Positions 47,300 to 61,300 of a stretch of DNA of 64,000 bases are shown piece by piece; position 1 is the stretch's first letter; each line of letters opens with the position of its first letter. Source of the stretch: Penium margaritaceum. Lineage: Eukaryota > Streptophyta > Zygnematophyceae > Desmidiales > Peniaceae. The stretch covers positions 28,255 through 92,254 of the forward strand of contig SZWC01006925.1 of NCBI GenBank assembly GCA_023375785.1. Direction: 5' to 3'. The translations under genes and the position numbers were made by a program. The notes beneath the pieces were generated by a model. That model worked only from the letters and a program-made list of their open reading frames with translations, was not told where the DNA came from and ran no database searches.

Positions 47300-50200
47300 A
47301 CAAGCTGTGTATCAAGGCGCAAGTGAACGGAGGGGCTGGTTGAAGAAGCCAGCCGGAGGTGCGCATAATTGAAAGAAGCCGGGGAAGAAAACACACCTTG
47401 CTCCACTCTTTATTGTCAAACACAGCTTAGACACACACATGTTCAAACTAGCACACACCCTAGGTCCAAAGTGGAAGAGGTCATTTTTCAGACTTAAATT
47501 CGACGAAGATTGTTCATAACTAATCATATGATTCTTGAAATCGAAATTAAAAATGAGGGGGATATGTTGGGAGTTCGACGCAAGAGTTGAGCAACGCATG
47601 CGATGCCTGTGAGGTGTGTGGTCACTTTACGTTGCTTTGTGGAGATGTCATGGGGATTCAAGATGATCGAGGCGCGATTTTGTAAAAGTCCAGGGCCTTC
47701 AAGAAGTCAACGGAAGAGCACGATTTGCGATACTCGTTTCAAGCATTCTAGAAAGTGGTCGAAGTAGTCAAAACCTTCGCGAGGGATTCTACGGAGGTTG
47801 GGGCAATTGACCTAAATGCCCTAAGTCGAATGGCGTAGAAGTCTGGATGGCGACGCAAAGTAAGCCACAATGGTAAGGACAGAAATTCCTTATCACAAGG
47901 CTAAGGGACTCGTGTGTGTGTCAAAATATAGTATTGTGTTTTTCACTATTGTATCCATGGGCTCAACATGTTCGACACTTCTCATCGAAGTGCAATGTTG
48001 CTGAATATAAAATCTCCAACTTTCACAATTACTCTTCTGGTTCGCAACCCATGTTTTTGAACTATCCACGTTCTGGTTAGCAAAGGACGGGGGAGTTCAG
48101 AAATATTCCATTAAACGGGATGAATCCGAAAATATGACCATCAATACGAAAGTATGTTGAAAGTTGTCCTCGAAGAATGAGCCTTGCAGACGTTGAAGGT
48201 TTTACGTTCCCTGCAGACGTGGAAACCAGAAATAGTCCGTTATGATGCAAGAAATCTGAAGACGGCCGATCGCTGATCTATGTGAACTCATTAGAGGCGA
48301 AAAGAGCCAAAAATCGTTCGGCCGCATTTGCATGTCAGCGTCGGCAATACTGCTCCTTGCGGAGTCTGAGCTGATGCCTGTCGAAAACATCATTGGATAC
48401 GAATCGCACACTTCAGAATGTTTCATCGAAATGCCTACTTTAAGTGAACAATATGTTTGTGGTGGAGGCATCAGCGGCTTAGCTTAGAGGCCCTATGGTG
48501 AATTGTTCTTTTGTACCAACACTTTTTGAGTATGGTGAAAGTACAACATTTTGATGGGTTCAAGACGAACACTCCAGAAAGGAAGGGAGTACCCGGCGCA
48601 CAGTGCTCTCCGCGTCAACATATGACCTGGTCGACCACTTATACTCGCGGAACGCTTGGAAAACGACCGGTTGCACAGAAATCGAGATCGACACGTTGAA
48701 AGTTTCTCGTTTGACCATGCTTTTGAAGATACTTCGCTAACTGGACGCAGATTCGCATCTTCATCCTTACTGGCAATAAAATGTCAACTCAACACGTTTT
48801 GACATCCTTACCACGCTACAGTACATTCGCTCAAACATGGCAACGAAGATAACTAACGGAAAAATGGTTCAACTGACGTATAACATTGATTAAAAAAACA
48901 CCGTAAACACATAAAGATTGCTCAATTGCCTGATGAATGAATTGCAATCGATGATAACTTCAAGAAAGTACAAAGTATGTTATGATGCCAAGTGCAACAA
49001 CGGTGGCCCCTAGGTTATGGGGAGAAGACCATGTGGGTCATGGAACACCCACCATGATGGATTGGAAACATTTTTCGACCTTTCCGAACATTGTTTACAA
49101 CATTATCCTCTGTAAACTTTTGTTCCTTGAAAACTCACCCCTTACACCTCTTTACACATGAAGACATGGAAACATACAATTCTTTGCCTCTTTTTGTTGA
49201 TATCTTGCAAACCTCGGTAGAAATATTCAATATTATTGTATCCTACATATTCATGATGGAAAAATATTTTCAATAGATAGTAAACATGCATAATAAATGT
49301 TTTGTATCTTTCCATTGTATATTCATCCAAAAGACTATTTGAACAAACTTTGATATTCGATGAATCAACCAATCTCATCACTAGGATGTTTAAATTTAAA
49401 ATATACTTACCATGAATCTTGTTAAATACAATTTTCCTTAGTGCTTCTTCACTTGTATAACACCCTCTAAGATACTCAAATATAAGGCACATGGAATTAA
49501 ATTGAGTACAAAAATGAATGAATAAAATACGCTAAAGACCTTTTTGTAATGATGAATTAAGAAATTATTTTTTACAACAATAAAACAAATAATTACACAA
49601 TGATTCTTTTTGAAAATTGAGGAATCATTCACTAAAATGGCTATCATTGCCAAAAGAACATTGATTCTTTAAATATGCTCTGAAAGTTTATGTCCCTGCA
49701 TTCTACAGGTTAGAAATATCGCACCAATTCATGATTTTGCATGATCAAAATATTTTAGAGCCATGCATGGATACTTGGCTCGTGGCCACTTTGATAGGAA
49801 GAAAACTTTGTATTCCCCTTCATGGAAGAGAAATCTCAAGCATTACGATTTTAGTTTTTCCTCACAAGAACTATATTGCAATAATGTACTTTTAATGATG
49901 AGAATGTGGGTTTTTATACTAATTTGTCAATGCCAAAGATGGCTCATAACTATGACGTGAGATTACTGTGAGATTTCTATCACGTCTTAGGGTCATGATT
50001 TTGTAAAATCTCAACAGTCATACATACTGGCTTGTTTTTGTACCACCATGAAACATTCTACATTTCAACAAATCCCATAAATATTCCATCCAATTTAACA
50101 AAAAACTGGTTAAAAAGATATTCAACGAAAAGATACAAGAAAATGTGTACGAAAAACATGTCTTAGCAATTGTTTTAAAGGATCATCTATATTAAAGGTC

Positions 50201-52619
50201 CTTAATCAAGAAATGTCGTCTCTTGGACTATGAAGTTGATTTGCGAGGCTTTCAATATGATATAGGTTGATCTACATAGAAAAGAGGTTATCATGGTATT
50301 CAAGAGGTACAATTGATTGTATGAACTGGTGAGTTACATTCCATAGCTACAAAATTTGTTATGACAAATTTAATTATTATTTTACTTCTTCCCCTATTGT
50401 CACTTATGCGTATGTTATGGGAATAAAGGAATAATAGAGTGAAAATACATAATGAATTATGTAACTTTTGTTGCCATAGAAGGGATCCTTACAAGAGCAT
50501 CTCATGTCATTAACCCAAAACTCTTCAATTGCACATTGGAGGTTTTCTTATATTGTACATCATACATCTTCCCACATTGCTAGGGTTTTTATGATGTATG
50601 TTCTCTTAAAAAGGGTCTACAATGAGCTGGCTGACCCTTTTCTACTCAGTAGAATGGAACATCAACATGAAACAATTGAGCTTAACTTATCTGTGGTAGA
50701 AACCAGGTTTCACACCACAAACATAGCCTTGTTGATGTGGATGAGGTAATGGAATTTTCGCTAGGCTCTAAAAATTGTGGTTAAGTATTGGCATGAAAGA
50801 AAATACTTTGAACTATATTCCACAAAAAATTATGAATAGAAAGTGGACATTTGAAAGGATGAAATTTCTGAGTACCTTAAACATTGATCTCCTTATAATC
50901 TACTTTGAATTTATCTTAAACTTTTCAAAGCTATAAAAAATTGTTTGGAAAGAGTAAATCACAATCATATCATTTAACAAAATAATGTACTGATTAAATC
51001 AGATTACTTGTAATGTTTAACTCTTCCATGTTTGCAATTATAAAAAACCTTTGTCTTTATTTGTCAATTGTATGAAGTTAACATGGAGATGACTCATATT
51101 AAACATTCATCTTATGCTAAATAATTCTCATACTTCATGGTGGTACACATAAACTTATGTATATTTAGAACGTTCTCATGCTCATTGTATTAATTGAGAT
51201 TTTACTTCATTTTGAAAGATCATGATTTGGCAAAAAACATGATGCATTTTTCTATGAATCAATACTTAAAAAATATTTCTAAGAATGCGGTTCCTATGAT
51301 TGTTTGGTTAAGGAATACAATTCCATCCCTTTTTTAAAAACAATCAATTCATTAGACGGGTGAACAGGACAAAGGCTTTGACACAATAATGTATGGTTGA
51401 TCATCAGTGTAATATGTATCATACTTAAAAGCAAAGTGAAAAATGTTAAGAAAACATAAAATTTTCTTTTTACAAAGTTGAATCATGGGAGGTGAAAAGG
51501 CTAGATAAAGAGGGTGAGCGTAGCTCCTGGCCTAAAAATTGAAAAATCCTTGCAACACCTTGAAGGGGATCTGAGCAAAGGTCAAAAACGTCTTAAAGCA
51601 AATTGGCAATTAAGACAACCTCCACGCAAGAATTTAGTCATTAGGTCGCTTTTTGGGGAATTTGAAGGATCAAATAAGGAGTTTTTATCTTATGGTGTAG
51701 AGGCTTAAGCAAACTTGATTTCTTTTAGCAAGCTAGGATAGATGTTCATCATAAAGAACTCATGGTATCATACTCACAAGGTCTCAAGAGATTCCAGCTA
51801 GTGGTGAAGTTTCCTTTCGGTGGTTGAGGTTTCCTACCTTATGTGCCTTGATTTAGAGAGCCTTTCTTTTAAAATAAGAACTTCTTTGATGTAAGTTTTT
51901 TGACATATTCACTATATTAGAAAATCATTCTTCTTACAAAAGATTTGACTAGAAATTTTGGTGATTGCATACTAGGAAGTCGTTAACTGTACACGCCATT
52001 TTTTTAGGATATGTAATGTTCCCATGAATGCACTTGAATCTTTTACCAAATTATCATTTTTAAAACTAAGCTTAAAGGCCTTGAAAACATTTATGATGAT
52101 GCTTTGCTTCCCGAATGTTTACGATACATGACGTTTGTTGCCTTTGATTTGGATTTATTTTTCAAGTTGAACTTTGGTGTTGTTCTAAGGAAGAAGCGTC
52201 ACTTTTAAACAAAATAAGCAAGTGGCATGGACTAGCGTCTTCTACATTATACCTCATTAAATTACATGAATATTGATCTGAGAATCTTCAAGGTTGGACT
52301 CTTTGTTTGTTACCTAGCATTTAGAAAAGAGTGTTTCTCGTATGCATTGAATTCAAAATTTAATAATCAATTGTTTGGGCTTGAAGAAGGTGGATAGGTG
52401 AAATTGGATTATAATCTTGAAGGAAATGGAGTGGTCCTTTGAATACAAAACATTTTGAGATTCTTGTAGATCACCTAATGAATTACATGAAGATTACCTT
52501 AAATCCATTTGTAATGATGTAAACATAAGTTTAAACTTATGGACCCATGGAACGCCCATCTCGGATACCTTTAGTCAATGATAGAAAAACCAGTCCTGAA
52601 GAAGGCTGCTTGTCAAGCT
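47300..52619. other. Composition boundary and AT-rich gene-poor stretch
   Basis: From about 47.5 kb base composition shifts to AT-rich and transposon coding sequence stops. I see only short frames with no recognisable domain, no RNA gene and no clear element ends. Confidence 0.55.
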
Positions 52620-53095
52620 AATACCTTATCCTCAAGAAGGTGTATTCTTGTTTTAGAGGTGCATATTAAGGAATGAAATTTAAGTGTATGAGGCTTAACC
52701 GTATACAGGTAGAAGATGTATCACATGAAATCGTGAGACATATGTTGAGTTCTGAAGGGATTTGAAAGCATTTGGATGAGATGATGTAAGTTTTTTTAAG
52801 TAGTCCTCAAAGGGCATCCTTTGAGGCTCTTCCTTTTGAGGTTACATGTCGTTGCATAAGTACTTAGACTGGTATAAGTGTAGCTGGCAAGAGGTTGTAA
52901 AAGGTTGTGGTGATAAGTTGAGAGAACATCTTTTCAATGGAACCTAAAACGTAATAACATTGGAAGGCCTTCAAGGACACCATTGGTATAATAAAAGCTG
53001 GGCAGAGAACGCTGGCTCCCTTCATTATAGAACGTGATAATTGAATTCCTGAAAAGCATATGTTGTGCGCCATGAAATGTATTATCAACAAGTCA
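52620..53095. repeat. Dispersed repeat, copy 1
   Basis: It resembles the stretch at 57800-58300 in the same orientation. Shared landmarks in order are: an ATCACATG..GAGACAT-like block, a hairpin near a GGTTACA word, GCCTTCAAGG, AAAAGCTGGG, a GAATTC word and CATGAAATG. On the minus strand both copies hold a 75-aa frame with an IPAF/CPAF word (52864-53091 and 58072-58299), but the proteins are otherwise little alike. It contains a perfect hairpin, arms CCTCAAAGG/CCTTTGAGG, loop GCAT, at 52805-52826. Confidence 0.55.
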
Positions 53096-56000
53096 AGCCA
53101 TCAAAACAAGGTTTTGGGGGTATTTTTGGCTTGAATACAGGACATCTTGCTCTTGAATATACATAAAATCATACCCACAATGGCTATTGTTAAACTACAT
53201 AGCTTCTAGCATTACTTAAAGTGAATAAGAGAAGTTGATGCGCATTAAGGACAGGGCTAGGGCTTGAGTGTGAATTTTCCAAACAAAACCGTTTTGTTCA
53301 TGGTGATGTTTCCAAACCGATTGATTTGGTTTTGTAGAAGCTTCTTTAAAAATTCAAGGTAGAGGTTGTGGAGGCTTGCCCTTGAATTTTAAGAGCACGT
53401 AGAAGCTTCATTAAATCCTCAAAGTTGATCTTAAAATGCATAAATTGTGGTATACTTTATCTGCTGATTTGAAGTAAAGCCTTGAGGATTTTTTTAACTT
53501 TGTGGTTCCAAAGGTTGAAGAAACAATACCCTCTTATAGAATTTATGTGTAGATGGAGCAATCCTTGTCCTTCAATGTGAGGCCAACTGATGTCATGGAA
53601 AAGTTAAAAAAACTCCATAATGTAAAGATGAAGAGAAACCCTTCATCGAAAGTTACGACAATTAAAGGCACTAGCAAAAGACGAAAATTTGATGTTGATT
53701 TTTTCTCACCTGGAATTTGGTGATGTAGGAAATTGGATTCTTGCTTTTGTGGATGTTCATATCGAGGTGAAGAGTTATTAACTCTCGTTTTCACAACTAG
53801 TTCTGCTAGAAGAGGCACAATGAATGAAGGAGCGCTAGAGATGCGCAAGAGGGTTTCAAAGGTGGAGTTATGTACTCGTGTGGTACCGATGGGTGCAAAT
53901 GCGACATAACATACATGCGATTTTTCAGCCGTGGATACTCTTACTTCATGTTCAAGTGTGAGATAATGAATGTGTTACTTTTTCTACCTCCTACTACATT
54001 GATATTGCTACGTGAAGTGTTTTGTTGATGGTTAAATGACCACAAAATTATGACACCATTGGCTAAGTGCATTCATGGAAAAATGCTTTGTACCGGATGC
54101 ATCTTTGATGGCAATGGAAGCTTAGGGTACATCTTTGATTGCAAGCTATCCAATAACTGAAGATTGTGTCTTATTAGCACCTCTTGATACAAAATCCGAA
54201 GAAAAGGGGCGGGCATGTTTGATCTTCTTCTTGATATTGCATTTTTGAAAAGGATGAGGGTGGCTCCTTGGATGTAACAATTACCTTTAGCACACCTTTT
54301 CTAAACGCATTGTTCTTTCGATTAACTCTCCAATTCGAAAGAAACTGGTGAGAAGTGTTGGAAGCCATCAAGAGCCGAGGTGGAGTGCTGAATGCCTTCA
54401 AGAGGAAATGAAAATGTTTGCAACATCACTTCGTTGTGCCGATTGCGTGTTGTCTAAATCCTTTTCTTACCATATCAACAAACAAACTACGTAGTCAGCC
54501 GGAAATGTGTGGAAATTTCACGTCATTACTAGATTTGTCATTTAGTCTCTAAAAATATTCCATGTTGATGGATGTTGCATTTATGCAAACATTGTACGTA
54601 TGAAATTTTGGTTCAATTTCATCGGGATAGGAATTATATCTTTCATGTCGACTTAATGAGCTACATTTTCATTGTGATTTTTAAGGCGTTTCTACTACTA
54701 TGGGAGGTAGAATTGATTTTGCTCTTTCCTCAGCAACATCAACTACCTTCATAAGTAGTGATGCCCTTGTGACCTTTCTTATCCGGTTAAGCGTATACAG
54801 AGTTCGAAGCTACTAATACATTTCAAGTTTTACTTGTTTGATTTTTGTCTTATAATCAAGCAACATCTATTTCCTCCATAGAGAATGTTCTTTTTATTCT
54901 AATTTTGTGAAGCAATGTTTTTGAGAGAATTAACATTATCTTCCTTTGCCTCCTAGTGCAAATTTGGTACCAATACACCTTTGTTAGATGGCATGTTGTC
55001 AAATGCAACGACAATTTTCGTTTCTCCTTCTGAAAAATTCTGTTTGAATTCTAGCTTTGTGAGTATTTTCATTATGAAATGTGACGATATCAGCTGTTCC
55101 AACTCAAGGTAAATCAAATACACTTAAATCTTGGTTACTGAGGAAGAATTTGATTTTTTTGTTGTGTCTTTTGCCTTTTTCTAAGAATGCATGTTTTTTT
55201 TTCAATTCCATTATGTGACAAGATGTACACATTTTTAATAATGGTTGTTTCATTTATGGTAAAATATGCTAATTTCGTTGCTTTTTTTGTTGGTTTAAGG
55301 TCAAGTGTTAGAATAGTGGTTGTCAAAGTGCTAGATTGACTGTTTTGCTTGTGTTTTGTATAGCATATCAGTATTTTTGTTACTCCTATGAAATGATGTG
55401 TTGATTTTCTATCTAGCAGTGGGCATGGTACAAGAATTTGAAGTTATTTCAACTTCTATTAGACTAGGATTTGATGCTTAATAAGATTTCTTTCTAGGTT
55501 ACATGTAAGATTTTGTAGCAATTTTGGCCACCACTGTGAGATGATGAGTTCTAACTTGAGCAATAATACGAAAGGTTTTACAAGATAGAGTTGATGTTTT
55601 TGCTCCTTTTGCCCATCTTGTGAATTTTTTACTCAGGCTCTAATGCTCAATTTGAAACTTAAGACAAAGGTTTATGAGTATTTGATCGGGAATGGATTTT
55701 CCTACAAACACGTCCACAATCTACTACACATACGGAGGGAGTATAGCTATGGTGAAAGCGTGTTTTACACGATGTTACAATTATGCAACCTAATGCTTAT
55801 CATAGATTTCTTGCATTTTTCTTTTCATGGTGGAGCGCATGTGGTGAAGCACTCCTCCATATAGGCTCTGGTTGTGCTTTGATGTCATCTTAAGATTTGT
55901 GGATTTTGGATGCTTACATTTTTGTCTACACTAGGAAGGACCATTCACGGGGATTAACCCGCCAAATGTTCACTCATGATTATCTCTACATAATAGGTCT

Positions 56001-56099
56001 AAAATATACGAACATTCACATAGATTTCATGATTCACACGTGTTTATTTTTTCACACTAACGATGTTTTGGAGAGCTTAAGGAAGTATAAAGACATCCA
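53096..56099. other. AT-rich non-coding stretch
   Basis: No gene is recognised. An 11-bp inverted repeat AAAATTCAAGG (53349-53359) / CCTTGAATTTT (53380-53390) with a 20-nt spacer is present. Several 60-100 codon frames occur without recognisable motifs. Confidence 0.45.
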
Positions 56100-57420
56100 T
56101 TTTGGTGTGTCTCACAACTTCCTCCAAATGAACCTTGCTATGCACTCCCCTCATATCATTGAGAGGAGGGGGGACAGAACAAGTTATGTGGGAGGACAAG
56201 TTACCTTAGCGCTCGTGCCAAATCTAAAATTTGGAAAAGTGCAATTTGTGAGATTTTGTACATAGGAGGGGGTTTTTAAATGTAGAAACAAGTGTATTGC
56301 CTAAACAAGACATTGAGGAAGTCAAGCCACTTATACTACTGTTTGTTTTATGACTTCGTCAACTTTCACCCCTCATGCGCTTGTCTCATACAATAGGGGG
56401 AGGAGGGCAAAGGATGGACTGAGTGATGTGGAGGGACTTCTTTCCCCCCTTATCCCAAAAAGAAGAAAGATATTTTGACGAGGATATGAGATCATGTATG
56501 TTGAAGGGTACTTATTTTGAGCACTAGTGTATTGCTTTGAGACAATTTTGAGAAAGTGATGTAACGTACACTAATGTATGCCTACTGGCATTCTCCATTC
56601 AACTTGTCATCCAATTCCATCATAGAATTAAGGGGAGGAGAGAGATGATAATGGACCAAGCGATGTGGATGGAATCGTACCCCCTCCATAAAAGAAGAAA
56701 GTATATGAGGTGTGCATGAAAAAGTGTATGTGGGAGAACACAGAATAAAGATATTAGTGTGTTGTGAAGAGAAGACAACAAGGAAGTCGCAAGACATACA
56801 CTAATGTATGTCTTGCTTCTTCCTCTATATGCACCCTATAATACACTCACCTTATACAATCGCAAGGGGAGGAGAGATGGATCAAGGAATTTAGACACAA
56901 ACCTCGTTCCTAACTCCAAAAATAGAAACGGTGTGAGGTGAGTGCATGTGAAGGTGCAATTTGGGGGTGTATCTAAAGTGGACACTAGTGTATCATGGTG
57001 AGATACTTTCAAGGAAGACACGAGACATAGACTTATGTATGTCTAGCAACTTCCTTCACATTCAATGCTTTATATAGTCAACTTATACAATTGAGGAAAA
57101 GGAGGAAAGGGTGATGATTGGAGTGATGGGGACGAACCGGTGTCCTATTCTCCCTTACACCTGAAATTTTATGTGGGTTGGTACTCACTATAGACAAGGG
57201 TTTATCTTGAGAGAAAGGTTTTGAGAAGTATATGAACATGAACTAATGTATGTCTTTGTACTTTCTCCATGTATACTCCCACATAGAGTTTCCTCGTTAA
57301 ACGGAGGGAGAAATGGACCGAGCGATGTCGAGGGACCTGTCTCCACCCCCTCAAAAACGAGTATGTTTCTCATGTATGTAGCAATGGGACTAGACGTTGA
57401 ATGTCTGGGGTCTGTTAACC
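56100..57420. repeat. Decayed ~230-bp tandem array, about six units
   Basis: A GGACCnAGnGATGTGGA word recurs near 56174, 56415, 56653, 56877, 57117 and 57312 (spacing 195-241 bp). It is preceded each time by CTTATACAAT..GGGGAGGAG-like sequence and followed by a run of C and AAAAAGAAG. Units end in a stem-loop with ACTAATGTATGTCT. Units are strongly diverged, so the array is old. Confidence 0.7.
56781..56824. repeat. 19-bp stem-loop in the 230-bp array
   Basis: AGGAAGTCGCAAGACATAC pairs with GTATGTCTTGCTTCTTCCT at 17 of 19 positions around the loop ACTAAT. Related stem-loops occur in the next units (about 57010-57055 and 57225-57262) with partly changed stems. Confidence 0.7.
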
Positions 57421-57799
57421 TGTACATCAAATGTAAATTTTCCAACATAGTCTCAATGTACTTGTAACTTTATTGATTCCCGTAAAGAACATACAATCCT
57501 CGTAATTATTTAAGATGTTACTGTTTAAAATACATATCCACCCATTAACTAGTGTTCTTAAACATTGGATTCACCATGCTACCTTGATGGAAAAGGCATG
57601 TAATTTTGAATATTTAGATTTTTGAACTATTTTGTAGATAACTTTCTTATTTACTTAAAAAGATCACATATTCTTCACATGGATGTAGCTAAAATGTTGT
57701 ACTAGTGGATCCACCAAATCCTTGACATAGATGTGTATGGACCTTGGTTAGAAAACGTGGCATGGGGCAAACTTGATGAAAAGCTGATAACTTGTACTT

Positions 57800-58302
57800 G
57801 AAAACGCACAAGCCTTTGTAAGAGGTGTGTCGTAAGGCATTAGGTAGTATTGTTGGAGGGTGAGGCTTGTAGATGTAGAATGTTGAGACATCACATGGAA
57901 TGTGAAGGCTTAACCTTGTGTATGAAGATGGATCAAAGCATATTGTATTAAGTGATTTGAAGTGCTTTATGTAAGCTTGGGAGGGCGTCCTTGAAGGCTT
58001 TTGCCTTAAAGGTTACAGAGTTGCAAAACCACCTAGGTGGTTACATAACCAATGATTAGTTAAACATTTGCCTACGAGATGAATTGTATTTGTTTGCAAA
58101 AGCATTTCATGAAGTTGTAGGAGGTTTTACTAGTACGTTGATCAACCACCCTTATGCTAGAAGTTGAAAGGCTATAGTTTGAAATGACCTTCAAGGGAAA
58201 TTCACGTGTTGTAAAAGCTGGGATGTGAACCTTGAATTTCATTAAAAAAGCTGAATTCATGGTCTGTCCAAAGCACATGAAATGCTCCATAAGATACATT
58301 TT
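57800..58302. repeat. Dispersed repeat, copy 2
   Basis: Partner of 52620-53095. The hairpin is at the same relative place but with a changed stem: CCTTGAAGGC/GCCTTAAAGG (9 of 10 paired, loop TTTT) at 57989-58012. A perfect 16-bp palindrome AACCACCTAGGTGGTT lies at 58027-58042. Confidence 0.55.
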
Positions 58303-61300
58303 TGCCTCACCTAACCATTAAAACGTAATAAATCATATCATTTCAAAATTTTGTAAACGTTATCCAAATTTTAATCTATCTTACTAATGGAAGTGCTCAC
58401 TAATGTGGTTTTTTTCCATTGAAATATGGCGTTGTGAAGTTTTGAAATCACACAACCCTTGATAGTCATGTGAGGTCAAAATTGTAAAGCATGTATTAGC
58501 TTTCATCCAATCTCTTTGTTTATCAGTTTTTCTATCATACACCCAATTAAAGAAATGTTTTGAAATAATTATTATATTATTTTAAGGTGAGTTTCCATAC
58601 CATTACGGATATGCATGAATTGTTTTTTCTTGACATTGATTGGAAAATGTAATCACTCGATTGTAGGTTGCACATGTTTTCATATTCAATGATTCTTTTT
58701 GGGAAGGACTAATTTGAAAACATTATCATATAAGTATTGAACCATGAATTTGTCCTCATATGTGGGGAAAATTAATCAATAACATGTTGAAAAAGATCCA
58801 CCATTCATTTTTTTCAGAAATGTTACCCTCTTACATATTTGATTTTAGATGATTCTTCAGAAATGATAATCTATCATTTGAAAATGAGATTATTGAAAGT
58901 AAATATTGATAATAGTTTAATTTTATCTGATTAAGAAATAAACTATGATATAAAAATTATTAAAACTTAGCCAATATGAGAACAAATATTTACCATATCA
59001 TGGTGGTTGAGATGTAAACAACAAAAATCATGATGTAATGATGGTGGATATGTAATAGGTCTTCCCCAAATTGAGAAATGATTTTAATCATAACACCGTA
59101 TTTTCATTTTTTTGTTTGTGATATGTATATTAAATTATAAAGTTTAAAATCATGGTCAAACCATTTAAATTAATAATCGAATTATAACATAACATGCTTA
59201 CTTTGCTTTAGACTTCTTAAAGCGTGTTTTATAATGCCATTTTCATGTGAGTGCTGAAAACGTTATGAATATAAAATAACACTGTTGAAAATGTGTTGTA
59301 AAAGGAGGTTCACCGTTGAGTAATGATTGAGGCGGAATGTGGACTAGACTAGGAAATTCTTCAGACTTGAGTGTCGGAATCCTCTTATGTAAATACCCAT
59401 ATATGTAATTTCCTTACATTTGTTGCTGACGTTACGCCTCCATGATTATGGTAGCCTAGCTATCATTCTGGATAAGAATACATTTCTCTCTTTCTTCTTT
59501 TGTTTTGTGAATGGTTTTGTTGGTCGTACATTTGTTGTCTTAGCCAGATTGAACTTTCATTTTTAGATTGTATTGCTTGCTTCTTGTTGAAATCATGCAT
59601 GAATTTGTTTTGGATGATGAATAAGATAAGAATGCTACATGCATCACCTGTTTACCTTTACGAATGATCTTTAATGATTTTTTTAATCATTTCTAACCTT
59701 TTGAGGAGATAATCCAAACTGTTAATGCGTGTCACACTTTAGTCACAAAATCATACCGTGTTTAGTGTTTGTAAAGAGCTGAGACTGTTGGGGTTTTTGG
59801 AGCTTGTACTGACATATTCACCATGTGCTCATATACGATAAGGGGTTCTTGATGCTGTCCAAGGTCTTTGTGCCGAACAAGCAAACCCTGTTCTTCAATG
59901 TGCGAAAGTAGAATATTGGAATCAGACCTTCAATTCCAAAGACTTTCAAGTACAAGTATGGTATTAGGAAACACGGACGAAAGACTACTTAGATTTATGC
60001 CCCGACACAACGTGCCCCATCCAAGGGCGCAGCACATTGCTAGGTTGTCAAGGCTGTTATTGTTAGGGTCTAAGAACGGTTATCATCTTTTCAGGTGACC
60101 TGGCCTCTAATCTAAGAGGGTAGCCTCCTCTTCACGCTGCCAGCCACTACTTGACTTATAGGGTCATGAGAGGACTTCTCACCCTCCTAACCAAGTTGGC
60201 AAAGTGCTCTTTGGCTTAGTGGGTTGACGTAGGGGAACTCTTATGAATCATTTCTAAACTTGATAAACATTACATAGGCAAAGATGACGCTCGACATTAA
60301 GTTTGGGCTGAACGCCTAGACATAACTTTTGGCTCTGAGATGAGGAATGTGGAAAAAGGCAACCGTCGTGAGAATGCTCTTGTGTTTTGGGCGTAACATG
60401 GCCACCTCTTCTACGTAGTCACGCCTAAAGGTTCTCAGAGGTGTCCACATACCCAGGCTTGCAGAAGGCTGCTATGTTGACATGGGTCTTTAAGTGAGAG
60501 AGCGACTGAAGAGTCTTTGTCCGAGGCGTTTTCTGGCAAAGGAGGGCTACTTGTGTAACAAGTAGATTTAATGGAGTTGCTTTTAAATGTTTTACAGTAT
60601 TGAGAGTTACAAGACTCACTAACTTTAGCTTGCTTTTGTACTGAAATCCTAACAAGTTGATTAGCTATTTTGTGCCTCGAGGAAACATCCTCCTGAAGGA
60701 ATCTTCTCAATGCAAGGCACGTAGCTTCCTCCCTAAGGATGCTTTGTGAAGGCTGGCAACTTGGTAGTGGACCCAACTGTTGAGTCGCGCATGTTTCCGC
60801 TGACGTACGTCGGTCCCCATTTTTTGCTTCGCATACAACCGCTGAGAGGTGCATGCAGTAGTTGATGCAGATGCTAAGTCATGTATAAGGTAGTTTTTGC
60901 AATGTTGAGTCATGCATGCACGACCTGATGCAGAGTGGTCTCCACTTTAGAGTTCTGCTTGCATTTGTTGATGCCAGCAGTTCTAGTAGTCTAGTGAGGT
61001 GTAGCCCCGACGTGACTGGTATCGGTCAAGTTCGTAGTATTGCTTACTTGCACTATGTAGCTGTTGTCCAAGCTAGGCGAGCAGGCATGCACAACCTTGA
61101 TGTGCATGCAACACACAAAGATTTAGGCACTTTACCCCGCTTACATTTGGATGCCAAAATGTAATATGTCATGTGTAGTAGAAACTCATTGGTCAAGCTA
61201 CAACCGGGTATCTTTGTATAAAGATTTTTCACTTCACATTGAAACCTCCAATTGTCGATCTGATTGCGCAATGTTGAAGTTGACGCACATTGTAATTATT

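Noticed and set aside
56781-56824. microRNA gene
   Set aside because: It is part of a tandem repeat and only 44 nt long; no small RNA evidence is available.
59868-60098. Possible conserved exon near 59.9 kb
   Set aside because: The frame shows no recognisable domain and neighbouring frames do not continue it.
60435-60854. 139-aa minus-strand frame
   Set aside because: No motif, no compositional bias typical of coding sequence by eye, no adjacent exon-like frames.
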